Of a stretch of 64,000 nt of DNA, positions 33,890-42,670 are shown one piece after another; positions within the stretch are counted from its first letter, which is position 1, and each line of letters starts with the position of its first letter. The notes below the pieces were generated by a model. The model was not told the origin of the DNA and ran no database searches. It worked only from the letters and a program-made list of their open reading frames with translations. Made by a program: the position numbers and the translations under genes. This DNA is from Bog-756 sp963699105. GTDB lineage: Bacteria; Actinomycetota; Acidimicrobiia; Acidimicrobiales; RAAP-2. Location of the stretch: NCBI GenBank assembly GCA_963699105.1, contig CAVOTI010000003.1, positions 124,001 through 188,000 of the forward strand. Direction: 5' to 3'.

Positions 33890-34357
33890 TCAGAGCGAGA
33901 TGCCCGCCTCCTGGAGGACCGGTGCAAGTTTGCCCTGCACCCACTCATCCCCACGTCGTTTAATCACCCATAGACCGGTTTGGCCGTCCTTGGTCCGCAC
34001 CGTGACTTCCGTGAACTGCTTTGGCTTCACGGTCGGGGTACGACGGACCCCGTACACCCCTTGGGCCAACATGAACCGGCCCTGGCTGCCCCTGGTTCCT
34101 TGTTCCATTATCTCCACGCCCGAAACGCTGTTCAGCGGAATGCCGTGGGAGCAGGAGAGGTGGCCATGTCCGATTCGGCCGTCCTCAATCCAGAGATGGC
34201 GTCCGTGAGTGCCAAGTTCCTTGATTCCGCCCCGATAGACGCAAGCCACTGGAAAACCGATCCTGACGTTCAGCGGTCCGCCTTTCTGCTGCCTCATCGG
34301 AGACTTGTCTAACAGCACCTGTGCTCCCATGTGGTAATACCGCCGAAAGTTACCCAC
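33890..34357 (-). CDS. Hypothetical protein, 155 residues, possibly PH-like
   Basis: The frame from GTG 34357 has AGGGAA upstream; ATG 34330 is an alternative. The product is beta-rich and basic: NVRIGFPVACVYRGGIKELG, LWIEDGRIGHGHLSCSHGIP and LNSVSGVEIMEQ, ending WVIKRRGDEWVQGKLAPVLQ with EAGISL. The Gly/Val alternation and the phrase introducing LNSVSGVEI recall bacterial PH-domain-like proteins. GC content is lower than in its neighbours, suggesting foreign origin. It lies between the sulfatase and a broken glycosidase. Not firmly recognised. Confidence 0.5.
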   Translation of the reverse strand: MGNFRRYYHMGAQVLLDKSPMRQQKGGPLNVRIGFPVACVYRGGIKELGTHGRHLWIEDGRIGHGHLSCSHGIPLNSVSGVEIMEQGTRGSQGRFMLAQGVYGVRRTPTVKPKQFTEVTVRTKDGQTGLWVIKRRGDEWVQGKLAPVLQEAGISL

Positions 34358-34379
34358 CCGATGTTCCCTGGCGCCTCGT

Positions 34380-35710
34380 TTGAGGAAGAATCTGACAGGC
34401 GGCGCTCGTCTGGATCAGTCAAGGGGGAATGTGCGGACAGATGCGAGGTGCGACGGACCAGCGAAACGACGCCCCAGTCGAACCATCTCCCTGGCAGCGG
34501 TCGGCGTAGTTGTCGCTTTCCCCGTGGTGGCCATGGGACCTCCAGCCGGAGCGGCTACACCGGCGACCCAGATCACACTCTCTCAGGAACTGTCTGCGCC
34601 TCCAGTCAATCCGAACGTCTTCGGTGCAATCATGGATTGGCCCAACAACGCCTTCGGTGCCTACGACTCAAACCAGTCGAAGTTTTACCCCAGTTCGAGT
34701 CCCTGCTGAAGAAGTCTGGTGTGAAGACCATCCGCTTTGTGGACGGCAACTCGGCCCGCTGTTGCTTCGAGTTCCAACGGGCCATCGGTCCGGTTGCTTC
34801 CCGGCAAGCGGGTATGACGCTCGATGGACTCTCCGGTCAGGACTCCACCGTCGGGCCGGACGAACTTGGGTCACTGGTCAGCCAGGCGGGGGCCGATGGC
34901 ATGGCCGTCACCAACTTCGACCGCCAGTCTGCCCAGGACGCCGCCGATTACGTCGCCTACATGACCGCCCCAACCTCCGCCCATCCGTCATCGGATCCCA
35001 ACCGCGCCAGCTACTGGGCGGCGTTGCGAGCCAAAAACGGGCATCCAAATCCGTATCCCATCAGCTATTGGGATGTCGGGAACGAAGAGGACCTCGATCC
35101 TTCCGGATGGATCACCGGTCAGGCGGTGAGCATCGGAAGTCACTCGACCACCTGTACGAACAGCACCGACTGTCTGTACGCCTTTGGAGGAACTACGGCA
35201 TTCTCCAAGCAACCGGTGGTGGGGGCATCCAACCTGTCCCCGGCGGCCAGCCTCAGCACCGGTAAAGGAGCCCAGACCTTCTATGCCAGTGCGCCTCCGG
35301 TCGTGCCAACCAGCCAAACGCTCTACGTGGGCGGTGCTGATTGGCTGCCGGTCAACGATCTTTCGTCAGCGGGCCCCTCCGACCAGGTCTATTCCCTCAA
35401 CGACCGCTCAGGCGAGATCACCTTCGGGGACGGCACCCACGGAGCGATTCCGCCCGCGGGTAGTCAGATCACTCTCAGCCACCAATCGGGCCCCCACGAT
35501 GGATTCGACCGGTACTACGCAGCCATGAAGGCGGCAAACCCAAAGATCAAGATCTGCTCGGATGCCGAGAACGTCGGCTTCCTCCAGGCCATGGGCACCA
35601 CCTATCGCTACGACTGCCCACCATCGAACGCATTGCTCCCTGGGTTCCGAATAGGGCCAGTAATGCGACCTGTCGGCCCCACTGCTCGGAATATCGCGAT
35701 TACACGGTGA
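34380..35710 (+). pseudogene. Secreted glycosidase (GH51/GH39-like), frameshifted and C-terminally cut
   Basis: The first frame has a signal peptide (SRTISLAAVGVVVAFPVV) and the opening NPNVFGAIMDWPNNAFGAYD. It stops at about 34709, but the adjacent frame continues as FESLLKKSGVKTIRFVDGNS, then YPISYWDVGNEEDL, where the Glu of GNE is the acid/base of clan A arabinofuranosidases. A family-typical insertion follows, then KAANPKIKICSDAENVGFLQ. After about 35640 the similarity ends and the frame runs out at 35710, so the second catalytic Glu and the rest of the barrel are missing. Thus one frameshift plus a true truncation. Confidence 0.65.
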
Positions 35711-35816
35711 AAGCGTCCCCTGCCGAATCCTCGGGGACGGTCTCCGGCCGTGCCGAGAGCAGCGCCGCAAGGTCTCAAGCGCCCCGTTCAAGAACTAAAC
35801 GTCGCCACCCGACCGG

Positions 35817-37472
35817 TCATGCACTCTTCAGGTCACGACGACGAAGAAAGATTCCACCCAGGACCGCTCCCATCACGCCCAGCCCGGTCATGACCGCCGC
35901 GCTCGACCAGTCTGGGTTGGTGGCGGGAGCGGGCACCATGTGGAAGAAGACGGACGTATCCAAGAGCCAGTGACTGGTGTGGATCAGACCGCCCGCAAAC
36001 TCGACCAGGAACGCCCAGGCCAGGTATCCATAGACCACCGTGGAGGTTCGTCGCGGCCACGCCCCAATGACCAGTGCTCCCAGGCCAAGCAGGAGAAAGC
36101 CGGGTGGGACGACGTTCAAACCGGCTGTCACTAGTGACCCGAAGCCGACACCACTGTGCTGGCTGGCAGCGCCAGCCCAGGTCCCCACCCCCGCCACCAC
36201 CCCGGCGACCATCACCAAGAGCGCGGAGAGTCCCAGGAGTCCGCTGAACCAGGAGACCCTGTTCAAAGGACGGACGAGAAGGTTCTCCAGCTGCCCCTCG
36301 GCCTCCTCGGTGCGGATGGCGGTGATCTGGCCGGCAGCCACCAGTGCGATCAGGAGGGCGAGCATCAGGAAGGTAAGACCGAGATAGTCCGCCACCACGG
36401 AGCCGTGCCCTCCGAGCCGTCCGATGGCCTGTGTGATTCCTTGCGATCCGGTGGCGTCCTTTGTGGCGGACTCGGCGGTGGTTCCGATGAGCACGGCGAA
36501 GGCGGCCACGGCGAACAGCCAGCCGAGGGCTACCGGACGCATCAGGCGCAGGGCCAAGCCCGTGGGACTGCCGACCAGGGCAAGGTGCGCCTTCGCTGAG
36601 TCCCGTTCGGACAACGTGGCCGCGCCGAGGTCGCGGGTCCCGGCTAGGTGCAGCGTCAGGGCGGTGACCGCGATCACCAAGATCAGCACCAAGACCAATG
36701 CCATGGCGTTGGGTCCGGTCAGCGGCCGTGATTCCTCGATCCACCCCAGCGGGCTCAACCACACCAGCCAATGCAGGCCCGGATTCGTATCGCCCACTAT
36801 GCGCAGGGCGTACGCGACGCCAAAGATGATCCCGGCCATGGACGCGGCACGCCGACGAGTGTTGGCCAGTTGGCTGGCCAGAGCGCCGATAGCAAGGAAC
36901 ATGGCCGCACCCGACACGAGCGTGATCGAAAGGAGGAGACACTGGCCGAGATTCAGCCCGACCGACGCGGATCGGCCGGTGACGATCGCACCGAGCGCCG
37001 TCAATGCGAACAGTGTCAATAATCCGGCTCCGAGGCCGGCTATCTCCTGGCCCGCTGAGCGTCGTCGCGTCGTCTGGCCGGCGAGGAGCAGATCGTAGTG
37101 CCCAACTTCCTCTTCGCCGCGCAAGAGGCGAGTGGACGTGAGCAGACCCCAGATGCATCCGAGCACGCCGAGTATCCCGGCGAAGCGCCAGTCCACCCAG
37201 CCCGCGACGGTGTTCACGCCGCGCTCGGATCCAATGAGTGCGTTCATGGCCACGTCCGACCCATACGCATGCGCCAACTGATCACGCGACGCCTGAGTCT
37301 TGTACGTCGAGGTATAAGCGTGCGTCTGGACCAGGATGAAGAAGCCGAATATCAGGCCCCAAAGCGCGCCCGAACGACCGGCGCGCCGAGACACCCACCA
37401 AGCCACCACCATCCCCGGATTGCGTCCGAGGGCGACGTCGGGTGGTGGTGTCTCGATCAACAGACCGGTCAT
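35817..37472 (-). CDS. ABC exporter permease, double-length (polyketide/tetronasin type)
   Basis: A 551-residue permease with about twelve helices in two ABC-2-like halves. The first half has SERGVNTVAGWVDWR and the loop LLRGEEEVGHYDLLLAGQTT; the second has ITAIRTEEAEGQLENLLVRP, a repeat of the same EEExG...LL loop, showing internal duplication. This matches the ABC exporters beside antibiotic genes in actinobacteria. Its ATG overlaps the ATPase stop codon (TGATG). It works with the ATPase at 37472-38407 and is probably controlled by the MarR protein upstream. Confidence 0.88.
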   Translation of the reverse strand: MTGLLIETPPPDVALGRNPGMVVAWWVSRRAGRSGALWGLIFGFFILVQTHAYTSTYKTQASRDQLAHAYGSDVAMNALIGSERGVNTVAGWVDWRFAGILGVLGCIWGLLTSTRLLRGEEEVGHYDLLLAGQTTRRRSAGQEIAGLGAGLLTLFALTALGAIVTGRSASVGLNLGQCLLLSITLVSGAAMFLAIGALASQLANTRRRAASMAGIIFGVAYALRIVGDTNPGLHWLVWLSPLGWIEESRPLTGPNAMALVLVLILVIAVTALTLHLAGTRDLGAATLSERDSAKAHLALVGSPTGLALRLMRPVALGWLFAVAAFAVLIGTTAESATKDATGSQGITQAIGRLGGHGSVVADYLGLTFLMLALLIALVAAGQITAIRTEEAEGQLENLLVRPLNRVSWFSGLLGLSALLVMVAGVVAGVGTWAGAASQHSGVGFGSLVTAGLNVVPPGFLLLGLGALVIGAWPRRTSTVVYGYLAWAFLVEFAGGLIHTSHWLLDTSVFFHMVPAPATNPDWSSAAVMTGLGVMGAVLGGIFLRRRDLKSA

Positions 37473-38407
37473 CAGTGGGCCCGCCCGGCCATCGGGACCT
37501 CGGTCAGGACCGGTGCCGTGCCATCAGGTCCGTACTGGGCCAGGAACAATTCCTCGAGGGAGGGTTCGCGGCTGAGCAACCGGCGGACGCCCGTGCCGGC
37601 CAGAGCAGAGATGAGCGGCTCGATCGACCCTTGCACCTCGAGGTGGATGAGGCGGCCGTCCACCACCGCTCGTTGCACGCCGGCAACGCCGCTCAGGTCT
37701 GGGGGAGCGTCGTCGAAGGTCGCCTCGACCGTCAGCGTCGAGAGATGTCGCATCTCGGCCAGCGTCCCCATCTCGACCAGGCGACCTTCGCGTAGGATGC
37801 CTACTCGGTCACACAGCGCCTCGACCTCGCTCAAGATGTGCGACGACAAGAACACGGTTTGGCCGGCTTGACGAGCCTCAGTCACACAGTGCCGAAACAC
37901 CTGTTCCATGAGTGGGTCAAGGCCGCTGGTGGGCTCGTCGAGCACGAGCAGGTCGGGGCGTGTCATCAAAGCGGCGACGAGCAGGATCTTCTGTTTGTTG
38001 CCCTTGGAGTACGCCCGTACCTTCTTCGACGGGTCGAGATCGAAACGATCGATCAACACGTCCCGGTACTGGGTATCGACACGACCCTGGACGCGTCCCA
38101 AGAGGTGAAGGGTCTCCTCTCCGGTCAGCGATGGCCATAGGTTGGCCTCACCGGGAACGTAGGCGAGGCGACGATGGGCCTCGACGGTCTGCCGCTGACA
38201 GTCGAGCCCGAAGATCTCTGCCCGACCTGCTGTCGGCCGAGCCAACCCGAGAAGCAACCGGATCGTCGTGGTCTTGCCGGCCCCATTCGGCCCGAGGTAG
38301 CCGACAACCTCACCTTGGGCGACCTCGAGGTGAAGGTCCGTTAAAGCCCCGACTCCGCCGTACTCCTTCCCAAAACCCTCGGTGCGGATAGCTAGCGAAT
38401 TGCCCAT
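37472..38407 (-). CDS. ABC exporter ATP-binding protein (DrrA-like)
   Basis: A 311-residue ATPase: Walker A GPNGAGKTTT (about 40-49), Q-loop region LAYVPGEANLWPSLTGEE, signature YSKGNKQKILLVAAL, Walker B LLVLDEPTSGLDP, H-loop SSH, then a C-terminal drug-exporter domain (LTVEATFDDAPPDL, SREPSLEELFLAQYG). ATG 38407 (MGNSLAIRTEGFG) has AAGGGATG upstream. It forms a unit with the permease and follows a MarR regulator by 159 bases on the same strand. Confidence 0.9.
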   Translation of the reverse strand: MGNSLAIRTEGFGKEYGGVGALTDLHLEVAQGEVVGYLGPNGAGKTTTIRLLLGLARPTAGRAEIFGLDCQRQTVEAHRRLAYVPGEANLWPSLTGEETLHLLGRVQGRVDTQYRDVLIDRFDLDPSKKVRAYSKGNKQKILLVAALMTRPDLLVLDEPTSGLDPLMEQVFRHCVTEARQAGQTVFLSSHILSEVEALCDRVGILREGRLVEMGTLAEMRHLSTLTVEATFDDAPPDLSGVAGVQRAVVDGRLIHLEVQGSIEPLISALAGTGVRRLLSREPSLEELFLAQYGPDGTAPVLTEVPMAGRAH

Positions 38408-38566
38408 GCGTTCATCCCTTCGTCGATTTCGATCGGCAAGGGTGATGAACCGAACGGAACGTTTACGCGTGACCCCAATGCCGCCGGTGCGCAGTGCTGA
38501 GCCGTGCTGATGCGCCCAAGGCCGCCGAGACCGAATCCTCCGGACAGCAGGCACCGGATCAACCCA

Positions 38567-39076
38567 TCACTCATCGGGTACCTCGACCGGCTCATCGGCG
38601 GGGAAACTCTCGCTGGCATCTCGACCGGCATCTGCAATGAGACGAAGAAAGACGGCGAAGTGCTCCAATTCGGTCTCGCTGTACTCTGCGCAGATCCGGT
38701 TCATGAAGGTGAGCATCGGTGCGTAGAGGCGCATCAGCTCACCCGCCCTGAGGCGCACCGGTATGACGAGCACGGCGCGCCGATCGGAAGGATCCCGTTC
38801 ACGGACGACCCACTGGCCTCGTTCCAAGCGGTCGAGAATCCCCGTCACGGTCGCGGGATGTAACCCAACGCGCTGCGCGAGCTCCCGCGGGCTCAGTGGA
38901 CCATGCCGCTCGATGAGATTGAAGCAGGTGAGGTCCACGTCCTTCAGATCAAGATTTCCGGCGACATGGCGGTTGAAGAGGGTGAGGTGCAGGATCACCT
39001 CACGAAGTGCGCGGGTCACCTCGCCGTGGAGCTGGCCTCGCCGCGGTGCCCCACCCTCGTTCTCTTTGGGATTCAT
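38567..39076 (-). CDS. MarR-family regulator of the ABC exporter
   Basis: A 169-residue winged-helix protein: LSPRELAQRVGLHPATVTGI is the recognition HTH and RERDPSDRRAVLVIPV the wing with the canonical DPxDRR. The last 20 residues are acidic. It heads the operon with the ATPase and permease, and a palindrome overlaps its upstream region at 39091-39104. A repressor of drug efflux and possibly of the divergent DUF6220-like gene is the natural reading. Confidence 0.88.
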   Translation of the reverse strand: MNPKENEGGAPRRGQLHGEVTRALREVILHLTLFNRHVAGNLDLKDVDLTCFNLIERHGPLSPRELAQRVGLHPATVTGILDRLERGQWVVRERDPSDRRAVLVIPVRLRAGELMRLYAPMLTFMNRICAEYSETELEHFAVFLRLIADAGRDASESFPADEPVEVPDE

Positions 39077-39090
39077 AGAATCTGATAATC

Positions 39091-39104
39091 ATATCATATG
39101 GTAT
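39091..39104. promoter_or_regulatory. Palindrome between the divergent MarR and DUF6220-like genes
   Basis: ATATCATATGGTAT matches its own reverse complement at 12 of 14 positions and lies in an AT-rich island (TGATAATCATATCATATGG) 15 bases before the MarR start. It is a typical MarR operator over a promoter. Confidence 0.6.
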
Positions 39105-39116
39105 GGTGGCGGAATT

Positions 39117-39152
39117 CGGAGCCCGTCCACAAACCACGGAGCCCGTCCACAA
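39117..39152. repeat. 20-base-period direct repeat in the leader of the DUF6220-like gene
   Basis: CGGAGCCCGTCCACAA occurs at 39117-39132 and 39137-39152. The second copy adjoins the AAGGAG ribosome-binding site of the gene at 39163. Confidence 0.85.
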
Positions 39153-39162
39153 GGAGTGATCC

Positions 39163-39600
39163 GTGAGGAGCGTTGCCCGCACCGCCTACCGTTACCTGGC
39201 TTCGTTATTTCTCGTCGGAGTGATCATCGAGTTCTTCCTCGCCGGACTGGGCGTCTTCCGCACTCAGGCAGCCGCAACCAAGGCGGGGACGACCTTGACC
39301 ACGGCGGCGTTCAACCACAGTTTCGGAGCCCACGAAGTCGTGGGCAGCGCCCTCGGCGTGGTCAGCCTTGTGCTTGTCGGTTGCGCGCTTGCAGCCCGAA
39401 TCGGACGAAGGGGTCTGATCGTGATTTTCGGATTGCTGCTCATCGTCCTGGTGCAGTCCGCGCTCGCCTACTCCGGTCCCTCTTGGGTGCGCGCATTGCA
39501 TCCAGTGTTGGGGCTCGTCGTCCTGGGCGCAGCAGGTCATGTTGCCTACCGTGCCTGGCGGCCAGAGAGCGGACGAACAAGCGAGGGCGTTTCTCGCTAA
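39163..39600 (+). CDS. DUF6220-like four-helix membrane protein
   Basis: A 145-residue protein with four TM helices. The GTG start is supported by AAGGAG nine bases before. The first helix ends VIIEFFLAGLGVF, and His residues face the membrane in FNHSFGAHEVVG (helix 2) and RALHPVLGLVVLG (helix 4), spaced as in small cytochrome-b561-like haem proteins. It is divergent from the MarR-ABC operon. Haem binding or a stress-related redox role is inferred from the His pattern. Confidence 0.65.
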   Translation: MRSVARTAYRYLASLFLVGVIIEFFLAGLGVFRTQAAATKAGTTLTTAAFNHSFGAHEVVGSALGVVSLVLVGCALAARIGRRGLIVIFGLLLIVLVQSALAYSGPSWVRALHPVLGLVVLGAAGHVAYRAWRPESGRTSEGVSR

Positions 39601-40655
39601 GCCGTGAGCGGTACCCACACCCCTGCATCGAGTGATGCTCCCCGACGTCACCTGTCAGACGCTGCCGAGAGTGACGTTCGGCCCGCGGCCAAGAAGAAGG
39701 AGTGAACGCGTGGGAAAGCATCCTCGCCTACATCAGCTGACACTGCTGACTCCAATTTTCGCGACACGGGCGAGGATCGCCCGAAGGGCAGCGCACCCGA
39801 TGGTGCACAGGTGTGGACTCGATGACCAGGTCTGGCGGAGCCGACGGGGGTCACGTTCACAGGCGGTCAGGGCGGGCTCGATGCCCGCCTGGACGCCGCT
39901 CTATCGGGCACACCGGCGAGCGCGGTGGAACAACGCTCGAATCGACGGTGCTCGTCACGGCGTTGAGGCGCCACCAAAGGGCGCCAGAATGCCCGCTATG
40001 ACCCGAAAGGCGAGTGCGCGGATTTCCGGGGCCCAGAGCTCAACAGTGCGATCCGCGCAGCAACGGGACCCCCTTGCAATCGTGTTCCCCTGTTCCGCCC
40101 GTGGCTGGCCGAGCCGGCTCGCTCACGGGCTCTCAGCCCGCTACGCGCCGCCTTCCCCGGGCTGGCGTGGGCCGAGGAGCAGGGCAGGGCCCAGAGGCGC
40201 GCTCACGGCCGACTGTGAGCGTGGGAGCAAGGGCTGACCTTGATCCCGTGAGCGCCGAAGTCCCAGGACAGCGGCTCGGGGTCAAGGGGCGGCCTCCTGG
40301 CCGAACGAGAACCGAAGCCCGGTGATGAAGCCGATCTCGGCGAGGCGACGGCGGAGCCGGACGCCACTGAGGCGGCGCCCCGCAGCGTCCCTTGAGGTCG
40401 AAGCGAAGGTCTGGCCACTGACGTCTCTCGAGCTTCGCACCATCACGTTCATGTCAATGCACCTCGTCCAGGCATGAGGGTGACGGGGCGAACAGGCAGG
40501 GTGACGGCGAAATGAACGCAGAACGGGTGAGGGTGACACACAATCGACACTGCACGTTGCCGAGGATGACATTTCGGGTGACGTTCCGGGTTACGTCCAT
40601 CAGGACCATTGGATGGTGCCGGGAATCTGGACTCGGCCCCGACGATGGAGGACCG
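39601..40655. other. 1.05-kb region of gene remains and repeats beside the integrase
   Basis: No intact gene is convincing. Two stretches still read like coding sequence in switching frames: about 39845-39998 (FTGGQGGLDARLDAALSGTP, then LESTVLVTALRRHQRAPECP) and about 39985-40218 (LFRPWLAEPARSRALSPLRA, then AFPGLAWAEEQGRAQRRAHG), the latter ending at a TGA at 40216-40218. They look like relics of a mobile-element gene. The rest, 40219-40655, holds GGGTGAC repeats. Confidence 0.5.
40478..40582. repeat. Four GGGTGAC boxes upstream of the integrase unit
   Basis: GGGTGAC starts at 40478, 40499, 40531 and 40576, with a GGGTGA at 40525 as a fifth partial copy. All face the same way within 105 bases, like a regulator-binding or iteron array. 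Spacing is irregular (21, 32 and 45). Confidence 0.5.
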
Positions 40656-40937
40656 GTGACCGAGCGAGATCGACCACGCCGAGGGAGTCGCACCCCGCCC
40701 AATGCGACGCCCGGAGGCTCGACCCTGCCACGCGAGGCTCCCCGGCCAGATCGGTCAACCCGATCCGAGGGCGCCTCGGTGACCTTGTCGGCACCGAGCT
40801 TCGGCGCCCTCTCTGTCGATCAGGAACGCCAGGCGGTCGAGGCGCTGGCCGAGCTGCTCGTCCCCGTGGTCCTCCGAAGCGTTCTTCAGCCGACCGACGC
40901 TCACGCGCAGCGCGTCACAGCCAACGGCGATGCTTGA
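40656..40937 (+). CDS. Small helical protein upstream of the integrase (93 residues)
   Basis: The GTG at 40656 has GGAGG five bases away. The N-terminal half is Arg/Pro-rich and likely disordered. The C-terminal half, LSAPSFGALSVDQERQAVEA followed by LAELLVPVVLRSVLQ, is a confident amphipathic helix pair. It precedes the serine integrase by 94 bases on the same strand, the position where excision or control factors are often encoded. It has no recognised family. Confidence 0.5.
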   Translation: MTERDRPRRGSRTPPNATPGGSTLPREAPRPDRSTRSEGASVTLSAPSFGALSVDQERQAVEALAELLVPVVLRSVLQPTDAHAQRVTANGDA

Positions 40938-41031
40938 CCGGTCGGACCTGATGAGCCCTTCGTGAGGGATCACTCAGGCACCGTCTCTGGACCCAGGACG
41001 ACAATGATCCAGAACCCAGAAGGAGCCTGAC

Positions 41032-42574
41032 GTGCGGATCGCCACCTATACACGGATCTCGACCGACGAGGTCAACCAGCCCTACTCCCTCGGAGCCCAG
41101 TCCGAACGGCTGGCCTCCTATGTGGCCAGCCAGGAGGACTGGGAGCTGGTCGGCACCTTCACCGATCAGATGTCGGGGGCCAAGCTGGAGCGCCCGGGCC
41201 TCCTAGGTGCCCTCCGTGCCGCTCGGGCCGGTCGGTTCGATCTCCTCCTCGTCTATCGCGTCGACCGTTTGGCCCGTTCGGTGCGCGGTCTGGCTGAAGT
41301 GCTCGAGACCCTCGACGCGTCCGGGGTCGGGTTTCGATCGGCCACCGAGCCGTTCGACACCACGTCTCCTGCCGGGCGGATGATGGTCCAGATGCTCGGC
41401 GTGTTCGCCGAGTTCGAGCGGGCCACCATCATCGACCGGGTCATCGCCGGCATGGAGAGGAAGTCTTCGCAGGGTGGCTGGTGCGGCGGGACCCAGCCCT
41501 TCGGTTACCGGGCCGTCAAGGGCGAGGGTCGCCTCGAGGTCGACGAGGACGAAGCACCTTTGATCCCGGTCATCTTCGATCTCTACGCCAAGAAGCGCCT
41601 GGGCAGCCACGCCATCGCCAACCAGCTCACAGCTTCGGGCCTATCCACCCGCTCAGGAAGGCCATGGCAGTTCAAGTCCATCCTCACCGTGCTGCGCAAC
41701 CGCACCTACCTAGGCGAGGTCAACTTCCGGGGCACCTGGAGCGAGAGTGACCATCCGCCCTTGGTGGAGCAAGGCCTGTTCGATGCAGCCCAGGCCATCC
41801 TGGTCGAACGAGGTGACGACGTGGCGAAGCGGGCTTCGAACAGTTCGGACTACCTGTTGACCGGCCTGGTGGTGTGCGCAGCGTGCGGAAGCCGCTTCAC
41901 CGGCACCAGGGCCACCGGTCGCAACGCCACCTACCGCTATTACACATGCGGTGGGCGACAGCGCTACGGGACGAAGAGCTGTGCCGCCGACCGACTCCCG
42001 GCCGAGGCCCTCGACGACGCCGTCGTCCGCTCCCTTCTCTCCGCCTACGAGGACACTGATTTGTTTTCCAAGGCCATCTCCGAAGCCCAGGAGCGGGCCG
42101 ATCTCGATAAGTCACATCATGACGGCGAACGAGCTGCCCTGCAGGCCGAGCTGGACAGGGTCGAGCGTGGCATCGACCGCTACCTGCGGGCCTTCGAGGC
42201 CGGGACGATGCCCGAGGAGATCTGTGGCGAACGAGTCAAGGATCTGGGGACGAAAGCCACAGCTCTGCAAGCGCGTATGTTCGAACTCGACGCCGAGATG
42301 CCCGCGACAGAGCTTGTCGCCCCCACATCGGCCGAACTGAGTGAGATTCGTCAGCGTGTGGAGGTAGCCTTGGCCGGCGGATCGAATGCCTTGGTCAAGT
42401 CACTGCTCCAGGCCCTCATCCACGAAATCCGGGTGGACAGCCGAGAGGCCATTTCATCCGGTCTTTCGTGTTCCTGTTGGCGGGGACCACCGGGAGGACA
42501 ATGCGGTTCGCGCACCGTCCCGGTCGGTGGAGGTGAGCGGACTCGAACCGCCGACTTCTACATTGCGAACGTAG
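41032..42574 (+). CDS. Large serine recombinase (integrase), 3' end frameshifted into tRNA-Ala
   Basis: The GTG start has GAAGGAG upstream. The resolvase domain starts RIATYTRISTDE with nucleophile Ser10, followed by YRVDRLARSVRGLAEVLETL and GVFAEFERATIIDRVIAGME. Then come the recombinase domain (about 160-270) and zinc-ribbon domain (VVCAACGSRF, YYTCGG, KSCAADRL) plus a coiled coil near 345-410. As read, the frame stays open to 42903, but integrase-like sequence leaves it at about 42453 (extra T in ATTTC) and continues one frame over as IHPVFRVPVGGDHREDNAVR to SGLEPPTSTLRT and a TAG at 42572-42574. That tail lies in antisense tRNA-Ala. It would integrate or excise an element at this tRNA. 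Confidence 0.85.
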
Positions 42575-42600
42575 CGCTCTACCAGCTGAGCTACACCCCC
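42528..42600 (-). tRNA. tRNA-Ala (anticodon CGC)
   Basis: A 73-base cloverleaf on the minus strand: acceptor GGGGGTG/CACCTCC with one G-T pair, D-arm with AGCTCAGCTGGTAGAGC, anticodon stem CTACG/TGTAG around loop TTCGCAA (anticodon CGC, reading GCG), and T-arm with GGTTCGAGTCC. CCA is not encoded (ACCG follows). Its 3' half is overlapped by the 3' end of the serine integrase gene, marking it as the attachment site. Confidence 0.93.
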
Positions 42601-42670
42601 GAGCGTCCACTGACATTAGCTGCATCAGACGAGCCCACTGCCTCATACGTCGGAACTCCGGATCAGGCCG

